DNA of 64,000 bases from Xestospongia bergquistia (Eukaryota > Porifera > Demospongiae > Haplosclerida > Petrosiidae), in the NCBI GenBank assembly GCA_963965975.1, contig OZ014425.1, positions 2,059,501 through 2,123,500 on the forward strand, given 5' to 3'. How positions within the stretch are numbered: the stretch's first letter is position 1; each line of letters starts with the position of its first letter. Shown here one piece after another: positions 47,283 through 59,662 of this stretch. Position numbers and translations under genes: made by a program. The notes beneath the pieces are model-generated. The model saw only the letters and a list, made by a program, of their open reading frames with translations. It did no database searches and was not told the DNA's origin.

Positions 47283-48269
47283 TTTCTGTAACCGTAGCAA
47301 ATATGGTGATGGAAAATGTTGAACAGAGAGCCTTATCCTCCTTTGATTACCAGCCTTTATTTTGGAAACGATATGTTGATGACACCTTCACAGCATTACC
47401 AGCAAGTGTTATTGATCGTTTTCACAAACATCTTAACTCCATAGAACCGTCCATACAGTTCACTTTTGAGATAGAAGAAAACGGTCGCCTCCCATTTTTA
47501 GATGTTTTAGTCATTAGAAATGATGATGGAACCCTATGCTCATCTGTCTATCGAAAGAAAACTCACACTGACAGTCAGAAGCCATCAGGAGGATCCTAAC
47601 ATCTCTGGATATACAAGTAATCTTTAGACCTCTTACTACTCTAAGAAAAATGATATCTAGGCCTAAGGATCCTACATCTGTTTTTTCACAAACAAGAGTG
47701 GTATATAACATATCTTGCCAAGAGTGTAGTTCTTCTTATGTCGGCCAGACAGGGCGAAGTTTAAAACAACGCATTAGAGAACACAAAAGAGCAGTACAAC
47801 AACAGAATATATCCACCAATGCTCTAGCAGAACATGCTTGGCATAAGGGCCACAAGATCAACTGGGATAAACCCACCATCCTAGCCCACCACCCATACCT
47901 TATGCAGAGATGCATCCTGGAATCTTGGCATATTCACTATCATAAGGGTACCGTCAATAGAGAGCAGGGTCCCATACCTCAAGCTTACCTCACACTCCAG
48001 AACAGAGCGCACGAGCCACACCCAACCCACGCAATCCGTGCATCCATTCCTGGTACGTCGATATGTACTACATCAACTCCTGGGATGACTACCAACAACG
48101 AAAAAGACGCTAACCTTTGAACCTAGTTTAGAGTATAAATAGGACTGTTTTTCATTCATGCATTTATTATTATGTAGCCACTGATGATGACAGTTTATCT
48201 AACTGTTGAAACGTTTGGCAAAGAAAATTGTTTTGTTTGGTGAAAGATCAAAAAATGAACATTACTATA
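47283..48269 (+). mobile_element. Unit 4: Penelope-like element
   Basis: Flanked by AAAAGTCAAAG at 47272-47282 and 48270-48280. This copy keeps LPFLDVLVIRNDDG, which has a 15-bp deletion in the others. The GIY-YIG domain (VVYNISCQEC, YVGQTGRSLKQRIREH, CILESWHI) is open from 47650 to the stop at 48120. About 350 bp between the thumb and GIY-YIG segments are lost near 47575. Confidence 0.87.
48181..48211 (+). ncRNA. Unit 4: hammerhead-ribozyme-like core
   Basis: CTGATGA, a 6-bp ACAGTT/AACTGT hairpin with a TATCT loop, then GAAAC. The loop differs from units 1 and 2 while the stem is kept. The base after GAAA is C, the more usual hammerhead base. Confidence 0.5.
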
Positions 48270-49215
48270 AAAAGTCAAAGAAGTGCCATATGCCCCAATT
48301 AAAAACATCAATTTCATTGGGAAGAAAAAGAGTCGTAATATATTATCATCAGTTTCATCATCATCATCATCTGCTTCCCCCTCACCTTTACCATCACCTT
48401 CATCAAATGAAGAAATTAGCAAATTCTTTTCCTCGTTAGCCTCAGATTTCTCAGTCAAACCAGCAATACTTTCACTGGTAGAGCCATACAGCTCTAGGTA
48501 TGTTCCAAAGTCATTGGATGAAGACCTTCCTATGTGCTTGTCAACTTTATTTAAGCCTGAGTATCTGACTTGTAGCTATGGAGAACTGTTACAAATGAGT
48601 AAAGAGTGTAACATTGTCATTACTTCTGATCAAGTTCAAGCAGTCAAAAGCAAAACAAGATCTCAAATGAGATGTTCATTGTGGTTTAGGATGAGAAGTG
48701 GAAGGATCAATGCATCAAAATTTAAGAATGTATCTCACACAAATGAAGCTTCACCTTCTATAAGCCTAATAATGACAATATGTCATCCTGAACTTTCCAG
48801 ATTTTCAAGTACTGCAACAACATGGGGCTGTGAGCATGAGAAAGTTGCTAGAGGTAAATATTACTCAAAATCCTCTTACCAACATTCAATCTTGCAAGAA
48901 CTGATAGGAAAGTTTTTTTCTCGAACAACGGATCGATCCACAAACTCAGGCATGGATTTAACACCTTCAGTACCCACATCTTATTGTTATTGCAATGGGC
49001 CTGAGAGAGATGCTATGATAGGTTGTGACAATCCCAATTGTGTCTACAAGTGGTTTCATTTTGATTGTCTTGGGCTAACGTCTGAACCAAAATCAAAGCA
49101 GTGGTTTTGTCCTGAATGTAGAAGGTTGCCAAAGTTCAGCAGAAAGAAGAAAGTGTCTACTAACTAACTTTGATTAATATATATATATTATTAATAATGA
49201 ATGAATTACATATGG

Positions 49216-50236
49216 TTAATCAAAAGGTACTACTGATTCGCAAATATTAATAAGAGCACTGCAAACATAAACGATTTTATCTAATGTTGGTGTTTCATTA
49301 CCATTAGATATAACAAAATCAATTGGTTGAGTTGCACTTAGTATAGAGTATTTTTTCCGTATGTTTCCAATTACATGTTCAATGTGTATTCTAACGTTAG
49401 CGACATTCCTGGTCTGTTCAACATCTATAGGATTCAGTTGTGCTTTATGCTTTGTAAAAGCAGGAAGTTCTAACCGTGACAATTTCATTCCTACAGAGTC
49501 CTTTATGTCAAAGCCACGGTCTGCCAAGACTGTGTCACCAGAAACTAGATGGTCAAGCAAGTAAGAATGTTCGGTTAGAAATTTGTTACTAGTTCTTCCT
49601 CCCCACCCCTCTGAAATGAAGCTCACAGTTCCTTGAGGAGTGACACCTATTAAATACTTGACAGTGTTGTGATGTTTGTATGAAGAATATGTTTGTGCTC
49701 TAGCAAGCAAATTGGTTGGACGATCTAGGAATATTTCAAAACAGTCGATTATGACCACACACCTAGGAAAATGCTTCCGAAATACCATTGGCATTGTCTT
49801 CATTGATGCATCCCTCTCTGGCCATTTAATCAAAGGTTTCAGCTTGACAAACAACATGCTGATCACACGAGTGAATATGCGGCCGACTGTGGAGTTGTGA
49901 ACCTTAAATCTGTACCCTAGATCCTGACTGGGTAGATTTAAACGAAGCCTGATTAATGTCATCACAAGTTGTTGAAATGTAGACAATGACATATTGCTGT
50001 GACTGGTCAGGTATCTCTTTACATATACAAACAGTTTCATTAACAAACTCCATATACTAAGACCAGTATAATACAGTACCTTCTTATCATCATACTTAAA
50101 ATATTCCTCGTCTATTATTTGCTCTGCTAGTTCTGATCTCAACAGTGAAACTGCCTGCTTTAGATCTTCAATATCTTGTTCCTTTGAGTATGATTCCTCT
50201 GTTTGAGTAGCAACATTGTGACATTCATTGACTGGA
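49216..50236 (-). pseudogene. Unit 4: DDE transposase without THAP domain
   Basis: Open from the linker ([19 protein letters not shown]) to ESVVPFD, with the three catalytic motifs intact ([24 protein letters not shown]). The deletion at 50236 removed the start codon and the entire THAP finger, so DNA binding would be lost. Confidence 0.83.
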
Positions 50237-50946
50237 TTGACTGAAGGATGTCTCCCCCAGGGGACACCTTATACTAAGAGGGAACAATCTGCACTAGTTC
50301 CAGCAGTTATACATGGACATTTTACACTAGTGCAGAATTAGCCTCGTACCCAGGCTTTCGCGAAAGAAAAGAAAGAAGGTAACTACTGTTTGCGCATGCG
50401 CGGAATTATTGTAATTTATACAATATAGTGACATCATAATTACAACATTTTAAATTAAAGGATGAGTAAATAGGCTGGATTTACATTAATGATGTTTCAT
50501 TCACTACACGAGTTTAAGCATGGCTAGTCGAGTTTGTCGGTTGTGCAGAGATTTAGTAAAAACAAAAAGAGCATCAAACTTGTTCAGTGCTGTTGGGATA
50601 CAAACTCACACTAAGACATCTTTTCCGTGATATATAGCTTCAATGGACAAGAGTTGCTCTTTTTTAGAGCTTAGAGTAGAGCAGCAGAAAAGTTTTTATC
50701 AGTACTACAAGTACCCATCACACATTGCAGTAAAAGGAATTTTGACGTCAGTTGATGGAGGATTTCTAAAGTATACTATTTTCCAAGAAATCTGTGGAAA
50801 TTTAATGTATGCGTAAACGTCTGGAAAAGAACATCTGGTAACGTAGTTACCAGACGTTCTTTTCTATTGCGAATGCCTGAGTATGAGGCTAGTGCAGAAT
50901 GTCCCCACACACATTTTGCACCAGTGCAAATACGTTCCAGGGTACA

Positions 50947-53197
50947 AATTTAGGGGGGACCAAATGCATTATGACACCACATTCATATTTATACTGATAT
51001 TTGATTCAAATACCAAACAGAACAGGATATGTAGCCATAGAACTGCTTATAATGGATTAGAAAGTTTGTATGCATAGATTTATCTTGAGCATTGTAAGAC
51101 AACTCTATAATAATTATGATTACTCTTTTGTTTAGTTCTTATGGCTAAAAAGGATATTTATGTTGTGAAATAAAGTATTAATAATCCAGCTACCATGCAC
51201 CAATCATATGATAGTTATGTGCTCATTACGTCATCACATCCCAGAATAATAGCCACTATTACCATCACATGGTGTCTGGGTATGAGACTATCTGAAGCAC
51301 CTAAGAATTCTCTAGTCAATTTGAGGATTGTGGCAATGAATTTTAGGATAAGGGATAACATTTCCTATTTTAAGTGTCATATGCTGCCAAACTAAGTGCA
51401 TACAATGTAGTTACTGTACACAGCATAAAGGAATACAGAATGTAGTACAGTAGTAGCATACAAAGTATCTACCTTTTCTACCAATTGTGTAGTCTCTTGC
51501 ACTTGGTAGATAATATACAGTGCCTACCAATATGATATCATGATCTTAAATAATTATAAATAGTTACTTACTGGGATTAGCAAGACTGTGCAAAGACCAC
51601 ATTTTGTGAAACTTTCCAATTATCGCGCACGTCGCCCAGTGACATGTTGCGCATGCGCGGTTGTAACTGTCTCCTCTTCATAAAAGCCAGAAAGCACGGC
51701 GTGTATTAAAATTAGCTTTTCGTTCTATCGTATAAATACGGTATTTATCGATCGCATCATCACTCGTAAAGTCTCTTACATAGTAATTATGAGTATAGTG
51801 TAGGCAATCCTAAAGTAGACATTGATATTAAACTCATATATTGTTCCGAATAATATTATTCTATTAAGACATACATAGACATTGCTGATGATAACCCAAC
51901 TGAACTTTTTTCTTCACCACAACATATTTCCCCTGGAGAGAGCTTGAAGAGGCTGAACCACACATGTTCTGGATAAGCTTTCTTCAGAACGAATGTTGAC
52001 TTAAGTTTAACATTTTGTTAATTTATTGTCACTTCAAATGTTATCTCATGTAGATGCTGGTGGAAATGTTTCAGTAAATGATGAGAATTTTTGCATTGGT
52101 TTCTCATTTTGGGTTTTGTCATGTCACTGGTACAACATGAATTCCATGCACCAATGCAAGTATCAGCTTCCACAGCAATTCACAATATCCTGCAGCTAAT
52201 ACCATTTCCAATGTCCTTAGACTTTCTCTCTATTTGTACATACTTACAACTGTTTCAAACATAACTTTTATTTTGGCATTTCAAATTTTGTTGTGTTTGG
52301 ACAAATATAAATTTATAACTTTGATATTGTCTGATTTGAGATGATTAATTAATGAATACAATATTCACACAATTGCAGATTAAATAACCATTTATGTAAA
52401 TTTGTATGACCTTGCTTTATCTTCCAATGTGCAAACACAATCTTAGGAGATCACCCAAAATCAACTAGTAATATACAGACAAGATATTCACATGATCTTA
52501 AAAGACACATGATCTTGTAAGGTCAGGGCAAAGGTCTTCTAGGATTCTTGCTGTGATCTTACAAAACAACCTTCAACAAATTTTACAAGGGTAAAGAAAT
52601 ATATAAAGATTCAACATCAACTATTAGCAGACAAAGTGACTTTTGCTTTGAATAATCTCTGTATTCTTTCATTTTACCAAAAATATATGACAATGACTAT
52701 CAAGCACCATCAAAGCCACGTTGTTATTCTTAAATGGAAAGATGTTGAAGTACAAAAAAATCATATCTGAGACTGAGCTACATGAAGCATAACAATGTTG
52801 GAAATCACTTCAAGTAAAGGTAAAGTGGTCTGTAGATTAGGGCTCAAACATTGGAGATTAGAAGAAAATTGACCCTATGTTTCCCAACGAACTTGTTGCT
52901 TTTAAAGAACAAGTGTTAATTATGCATATTCGATGCAAGGTTAAGGTTCAAATAAAGCATCTAAAGGATTATAGTTCTGTTTAAAGTACTTGAAAGTTAC
53001 AAATTTCAATTTGTCATCAATACAAAAGCTTGAACTGTCTCAACATACTTTAATATTCTATATTATTTAGACTCCAGAATTACATAACTTGCCAAAGATG
53101 TTAATGTTTTTCTTCCCCAAAACAAGTGTAATGGGTGGGGTCACAATTATGTAGCTATTAATTATTAGTGATAAGTAGTATCATGAAAGTTACTTGT
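50947..53197. other. Unit 4: right flank
   Basis: Homologous to 13882-16130, with the same HECT N-lobe deletion as unit 1 and no pogo-like or 240-bp MITE. It ends at 53197 (CTTGTCGA), where nibrin exon sequence of unit 5 begins. Apart from the HECT relic nothing is recognised. Confidence 0.6.
51885..52240 (+). pseudogene. Unit 4: HECT-like relic, C-lobe part
   Basis: As in unit 1: the N-lobe is lost through the same junction (TTTCCCCTGGAGAGAGC), and HEFHAPMQVSASTAIHN is kept with Ala at the catalytic Cys position. Confidence 0.4.
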
Positions 53198-53297
53198 CGA
53201 GATCATACAAACCTGTAAGAACTTAGACCCTGTCCAAACTTGATTACATCATTATGACATATTGTCTGTTGAGTGGTGATTCTATTCCTGTTGATTT
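53198..53297 (-). pseudogene. Unit 5: nibrin FHA exon fragment
   Basis: One hundred bases match 5757-5856, covering most of the second FHA exon and its donor site. It is joined on the right directly to the Ginger integrase tail, so the left Ginger end and most of the integrase are deleted. Confidence 0.85.
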
Positions 53298-53367
53298 ATA
53301 CCAATATTAAGGATTCTCAAGCAGACAAAAAAAGATTATGATAACAAACATCATCAGAAAAAAAATA

Positions 53368-53728
53368 AGTGCACTTACACTACAGGAATGAGTATTGCAA
53401 TAAATATAAATGTTGTATTGTTCAATTCTTGTCATTTCAAATTTTCATGGATATTTCCATTCAGACTACGTTTACACACATCTATTTTAGTCACTTGCAT
53501 GGAAAACGAATAAAATGTTTGACCGTTTACACTTATCTCACATGTCCATTTTCAAGCGTTTACACAGCTCTATTAGTAAACAGATCATTTTCTACGTTAC
53601 TGTGGAAACATATCACGTAATTAAAATAGTAAGCAAGCACCTGTTTGTATGGCAGCATATTCCTTCATGATATATGGCATGAGTGGATAAGCTGGGTCAC
53701 CTAATAAGAATATCGGTAATGGATCTTA
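53368..53728 (-). pseudogene. Unit 5: Harbinger remnant
   Basis: Non-coding Harbinger-side sequence (as 21086-21330) plus the segment encoding [16 protein letters not shown]. The first Asp region and N-terminus are deleted at 53728, where Ulp1-gene sequence resumes. Confidence 0.72.
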
Positions 53729-53744
53729 TCTTCAAATCTTAGGT

Positions 53745-54802
53745 TAAAGTTTTCACAAAATGATTGCACTCAATTCCTCCTCTTCCTCTACCCATCATAA
53801 TCAACAAAGAAAACTTCTTTACTCAGACTCCTTTCAACTTGTCATTCGTTTGTTCATCTAAGCCATGCATATCAGAAAGTTCAATGCATGATTTACTTCT
53901 AGTACTCTGATGATTAATGGTGGATTTCTCCAGACTTTTTCCAATAGAGTTTCTATACCATCACCAATTCTCATCTCAGCTACATGACAAATATCAAGTC
54001 ACCTTCCAAACTCTAGCAGCAAACATATGTCATGCAAGCAACCTCGAGTTAAGGAATCTATGACATTTGCAGCTCAAAATCATGTTGTTGAATATTGGAT
54101 GAAGGACCTCCTACTCTACCCTAGTGATAAGGACTACATTACAAGTGGAAAATGGCTCACTGATAATATTATTACAGCAGGACAGAAATTGCTAAAGATG
54201 GCTCATCCTAATATGGAAGGGCTGCAGCCTCCTATCTTAGGTGACACACTGGCCTTTGAAATACAGAGAGGAAGATTCGTTCAATTCTAAATGTCTCAGG
54301 TTCCCACTGGATCACAGTATGCAATGTTGGGAGTCAGCTAGGATAGGTTAATGTGGATGACAGCTTGCTAAGTGGTTCTATACACAGTCACACAAAGAAA
54401 CAGATAGCCACCATCCTTTTTTCTCCCAAAGAGAAAATAATAAACTTTCTAGCTGTTCAAATTCAACATGGTGGGAGTGATTGCGGTCTCTTTGCATTGG
54501 CTTTTGCCACATCACTTTGTTTTTGTGAAAATCCATCTCAAATAACATATATACAACATGTGTTTCATAATCATCTAGTTTCTTGTATTGAAGCCAAAAA
54601 TCTTACTGAATTTCCTTCCCATAGTAGAACAAAAAAAGCTCAGATGAATTCTCAAATAACTTACAACATCTATTGTGTTTGCTGGCTACCAGAAAGTAGA
54701 AGAATGATATGTTATTGTTTGTGTAATAAATGGTACCACTATGTTTGTGTAAACACTCCTAAAGAAGCTTGGGAAAAGAGAAAATTAGAATGGTTTTTGT
54801 AA
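53745..54802 (+). pseudogene. Unit 5: Ulp1-like protease relic with intact Cys-rich tail
   Basis: Shares the slip before LNVSGSHW and the stop before VNVDDS. Unlike the other units, the tail has TAT in place of TGA (RMICYCLCNKWYHYVCVN), so the catalytic Cys region and the PHD-like tail are in one open frame from 54353 to the stop at 54802. This is probably the ancestral reading. Confidence 0.75.
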
Positions 54803-57165
54803 CAGTTGTTCATAGGTTGTTTTATTATCTTCTATTAGTCCACTTGTTGAACATACATTATTAACTTTTTCAATGCATTAATACAATTTTTTTCTTTCAT
54901 TCATTGTTGTTGAGTAAATAACTAGACATACGTATACGCAGTGTAGAGCCTCGTGCAGTGAATTGCATACATTTTTGTTAGACAAAGAGCCACAAGAGTT
55001 CCGAGTTCAGATTGCAGCAAAAGGTCGTGGAGCTAGTGCAGTAACATTCCTAAGCGTTACACTGAAGCACGTGAGCATACGTTTGCGCGTTGCGGTGAAA
55101 CAATTGCATTCTCAAGCGTGACACATACATACATACATACATACATACAAACTATCTGCGAGATGCGATGGTTTGTATGTATGGTAGAATGATTTTTGTA
55201 ACAGTTGTTCATAGGTTGTTTTATTATCTTCTATTAGTCCACTTGTTGAACATACATTATTAACTTTTTCAATGCATTAATACAATTTTTTTCTTTCATT
55301 CATTGTTGTTGAGTAAATAACTAGACATACGTATACGCAGTGTAGAGCCTCGTGCAATGAATTGCATACATTTTTGTTAGACAAAGAGCCACAAGAGTTC
55401 CGAGTTCAGATTGCAGCAAAAGGTCGTGGAGCTAGTGCAGTAACATTCCTAAGCGTTACACTGAAGCACGTGAGCATACGTTTGCGCTGAAACAATTGCA
55501 TTCTCAAGCGTGACACATACATACATACATACATACATACAAACTATCTGCGAGATGCAATGGTTTGTATGTATGGTAGAATGGTTTTTGTAACAGTTGT
55601 TCATAGGTTGTTTTATTATCTTCTATTAGTCCACTTGTTGAACATACATTATTAACTTTTTCAATGCATTAATACAATTTTTTTCTTTCATTCATTGTTG
55701 TTGAGTAAATAACTAGACATACGTATACGCAGTGTAGAGCCTCGTGCAGTGAATTGCATACATTTTTGTTAGACAAAGAGCCACAAGAGTTCCGAGTTCA
55801 GATTGCAGCAAAAGGTCGTGAAGCTAGTGTAGTAACATTCCTAAGCGTTACACTGAAGCATGTGACCATACGTTTGCGCGTTGCGCTGAAACAATTGCAT
55901 TCTCAAGCGTGACACATACATACATACATACAAACTATCTGCGAGATGCGATGGTTTGTATGTATGGTAGAATGGTTTTTGTAACAGTTGTTCATAGGTT
56001 GTTTTATTATCTTCTATTAGTCCACTTGTTAAACATACATTATTAACTTTTTCAATGCATTAATACAATTTTTTTCTTTCATTCATTGTTGTTGAGTAAA
56101 TAACTAGACATACGTATATGCAGTGTAGAGCCTCGCGCAGTGAATTGCATACATTTTTGTTAGACAAAGAGCCACAAGAGTTCCGAGTTCCGAGTTCAGA
56201 TTGCAGCAAAAGGTCGTGGAGCTAGTGCAGTAACATTCCTAAGCGTTACACTGAAGCACGTGAGCATACGTTTGCATGTTGCGCTGAAACAATTGCATTC
56301 TCAAGCATGACACATACATACATACATACATACATACAAACTATCTGCGAGATGCGATGGTTTGTATGTATGGTAGAATGGTTTTTGTAACAGTTGTTCA
56401 TAGGTTGTTTTATTATCTTCTATTAGTCCACTTGTTGAACATACATTATTAACTTTTTCAATGCATTAATACAATTTTTTTCTTTCATTCATTGTTGTTG
56501 AGTAAATAACTAGACATACGTATACGCAGTGTAGAGCCTCGTGCAGTGAATTGCATACATTTTTGTTAGACAAAGAGCCACAAGAGTTACGAGTTCCGAG
56601 TTCAGATTGCAGCAAAAGGTTGTGGAGCTAGTGCAGTAACATTCCTAAGCGTTACACTGAAGCACGTGAGCATACGTTTGCGTGTTGCGCTGAAACAATT
56701 GCATTCTCAAGCGTGACACATACATACATACATACATACATACAAACTATCTGCGAGATGCGATGGTTTGTATGTATGGTAGAATGGTTTTTGTAACAGT
56801 TGTTCATAGGTTGTTTTATTATCTTCTATTAGTCCACTTGTTGAACATACATTATTAACTTTTTCAATGCATTAATACAATTTTTTTCTTTCATTCATTG
56901 TTCTTGAGTAAATAACTAGACATACGTATATGCAGTGTAGAGCCTCGTGCAGTGAATTGCATACATTTTTGTTAGACAAAGAGCCACAAGAGTTCCGAGT
57001 TCAGATTGCAGCAAAAGGTCGTGAAGCTAGTGTAGTAACATTCCTAAGCGTTACACTGAAGCACGTGAGCATACGTTTGCGCATTGCACTGAAACAATTG
57101 CATTCTCAAGCGTGACACATACATACATATATACATACATATATACAAACTATCTGCGAGATGCG
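54787..57165. repeat. Unit 5: six tandem copies of the roughly 400-bp repeat
   Basis: Copies begin at 54787, 55186, 55578, 55969, 56375 and 56781, with periods of 391-406 bp that vary mainly by the number of ACAT units. Every internal joint has the 13-bp inverted pair around TATCTGCGAGATGCGATG. Copies are almost identical, implying recent expansion or conversion. Confidence 0.92.
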
Positions 57166-57286
57166 ACGCACGATTATTTGCCTCGCGCTAAGGTGCTCGG
57201 CAATAAGCACTATAGACCCTCTGCAAAAGGCGTGTCAATAACGTGGGGGTGTTTCCTGTCGGCCATGTTGGTGTACATGTGTAATT

Positions 57287-59614
57287 ATGAACTCCAGTAA
57301 TCGATCAAGGAATGGTCCTTTTTTGCCTGATTACGTATCTACTTTGGATAATCCTGATGCTAAAAAGAGATACCTGGAAAAATTGGCTATTATTGGGGGG
57401 TTGGATCCATATGAAACTGTCAGGAGTGATTGGGAAGATGATGTGGACAAATGACCGAGTATAACCTGTATCCATATAGGCATGTATTTGCTGGTTACTC
57501 CAAGTCCATATAATGGCGATGATTTAGTTAATTATAAAAGTATGGACTGTTATATTAATTTTCTTTCTGGATGGGTGAGAGAAATACTCGTCAGAGCACC
57601 AAGCAATAATCTTCGAGTTATTATTGCTAAGGTATAAATAACTTTTGTGATTTGCATTATTGTGTTATTATTATTATAGGTGAATCATTCTCAGTGGCTG
57701 AGTGAAAAGCCATTGATTCCCTGGATCATTGCTGAAACAGAAGGAAAAATTCTTGGGGGTCACTGCAACTGTACAGCAGGATTAGGTGAGACTTGCTCAC
57801 ACATTGCATCAACTCTATGGGCCATTGAATCTGGTGTTCGTCTCAGAGACTCTATGACAGTGACCCAGAAGGAAGCTTACTGGATACTTCCAACGAAAGT
57901 CAAAGTTTCTGTAACCGTAGCAAATATGGTGATGGAAAATGTTGAACAGAGAGCCTTATCCTCCTTTGATTACCAGCCTTTATTTTGGAAACGATATGTT
58001 GATGACACCTTCACAGCATTACCAGCAGGTGTTATTGATCGTTTTCACAAACATCTTAACTCCATAGAATCGTCCATACAGTTCACTGTTAAGATAGAAG
58101 AAAACAGCCGCCTCCCATGTCATTAGAAATGATGATGGAACCCTATGCTCATCTGTCTATCAAAAGAAAACTCACACTGATCAATACCTGCAGTATTCTT
58201 CCCACCACCCCTCCTCCCATAAGCAGTCTGTTGCTTGCACATTATTCACTAGAGTTTCTACACATTCCTCCAGCCTTGTACAACAAGCTGATGAGGAGAC
58301 TCGTATTAAGGCTCTACGTAATAATGGTTATCCCAACGCATTCATCATGGATTGTCGCAAGAAAGTACAACAGAAGAGACCCAACCCATCATTGTTGCCC
58401 AACTCCACCATCACTGACAGTTCCCCTCCAATCAGGGTAACCATCCCTTATGTGCAAGGACAGTCAGAAGCCATCAGGAGGATCCTACTTTATTTAAGCC
58501 TGAGTATCTGACTTGTAGCTATGGAGAACTGTTACAACTGAGTAAACAGTGTAACATTGTCATTACTTCTGATCAAGTTCAAGCAGTCGAAAGCAAAACA
58601 AGATCTCAAATGAGATGTTCATTGTGGTTTAGGATGAGAAGTGGAAGGATCAATGCATCAAAATTTAAGAATGTATCTCACACAAATGAAGCTTCACCTT
58701 CTATAAGCCTAATAATGACAATATGTCATCCTGAACTTTCCTGATTTTCAAGTACTGCAACAACATGGGGCTGTGAGCATGAGAAAGTTGCTAGAGATAA
58801 ATATTACTCAAAATCCTCTTACCAACATTCAAACTTCACAGTAAGTAATTTTAACATGTGAGTATATTTTGATGTTGTGCACACTAGATCGAAGATTGTG
58901 GTTTATTCATTGATGTGGACCATCCTTTTATTGCTGCTTCTCCAGATGGTCTGGTATTTTGTGAATGTTGTGGAGAAGGTGTATGTGAAATAAAAGTATG
59001 TTCAGTTGTAATTAAAAAAGTGTTGATGTTTTATGTTGCACTGTCCTTACTGTCATAAGAATGATTCTGTTTATGATGCAGCTAAACATAGAACCTTTTG
59101 TCTCTTTGAAAATGATGATGGTTACCTAGAGCTGAAACGTGACCATGCGTATTATTATCAGGTTTGTTTTATTAAGTGGGATATTTGATATTTGATATAA
59201 TGTAAATTTTTATGTTAGGTTCAATGTCAAATGTTCTGTACAAGACGAACCTATTGCAACATTGAAAGAATTTATCCCAATGAGGAGTTCTGGCATCAAA
59301 ATGTCCCTCGAGTGCAGCACTTTTTTACTACTGCAATCTTGCCAGAACTGATAGGAAAGTTTTTTTCTCGAACAACGGATCGATCCACAAACTCAGGCAT
59401 GGATTTAACACCTTCAGTACCCACATCTTATTGTTATTGCAATGGGCCTGAGAGAGATGCTATGATAGGTTGTGACAATCCCAATTGTGTCTACAAGTGG
59501 TTTCATTTTGATTGTCTTGGGCTAACGTCTGAACCAAAATCAAAGCAGTGGTTTTGTCCTGAATGTAGAAGGTTGCCAAAGTTCAGCAGAAAGAAGAAAG
59601 TGTCTACTAACTAA
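57287..59614 (+). pseudogene. Unit 5: SWIM-YqaJ-PHD gene
   Basis: Exon 1 has the same TGA in VDK(W)PS as unit 4. The SWIM exon (from 57680) is intact (CNCTAGLGETCSH). After the Penelope remnant the gene resumes at LFKPEYLTCSYGELL near 58487 with WFRMRSGRINASKF. The HPELS TGA shared with unit 2 is followed by all catalytic YqaJ exons (AASPDGLVF, GVCEIK, HAYYYQ, VQCQMF) and the PHD finger to 59614. Exon borders match unit 2. Confidence 0.82.
57906..58486 (+). mobile_element. Unit 5: Penelope-like element, 3' part deleted
   Basis: The left target repeat is present as GAAAGTCAAAG (one base changed). The RT box RYVDDTF and the thumb region remain. The GIY-YIG domain, ribozyme-like core and right target repeat are lost at 58486 (GGAGGATCC/TACTTTATT). 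Confidence 0.83.
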
Positions 59615-59662
59615 CTTTGATTAATATATATATATTATTAATAATGAATGAATCACATATGT

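Larger units (their letters stand above)
46668..49167 (+). pseudogene. Unit 4: SWIM-YqaJ-PHD gene, several lesions
   Basis: Exon 1 (46668-47012) has a TGA where units 1 and 2 have Trp in VDKWPS. The SWIM exon has a one-base loss (GGATTAATGAG). The Penelope insert follows (47283-48269). From 48283 a long open frame runs to the PHD finger (CYCNGPERDAM ... WFCPECRR) because an in-frame deletion at about 48892 (SYQHS/ILQELIG) removed the YqaJ exons with ASPDG, EIK and YYYQVQ. The Arg codon in HPELSRF is intact here, unlike the TGA of units 2 and 5. Confidence 0.78.
46592..50236. mobile_element. Unit 4: ISL2EU, right end deleted
   Basis: Left inverted end at 46592 (TAGACCCTCTGC). At about 50236 the transposase gene is joined to sequence normally outside the right end (GGATGTCTCCCCCAGGGG), so the right inverted repeat and the whole THAP region are lost. 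Confidence 0.82.

Noticed and set aside
56930-57115. Frame MQCRASCSELHTF in the 400-bp repeat
   Set aside because: It occurs by chance in a non-coding satellite and is not maintained in the sister copies.
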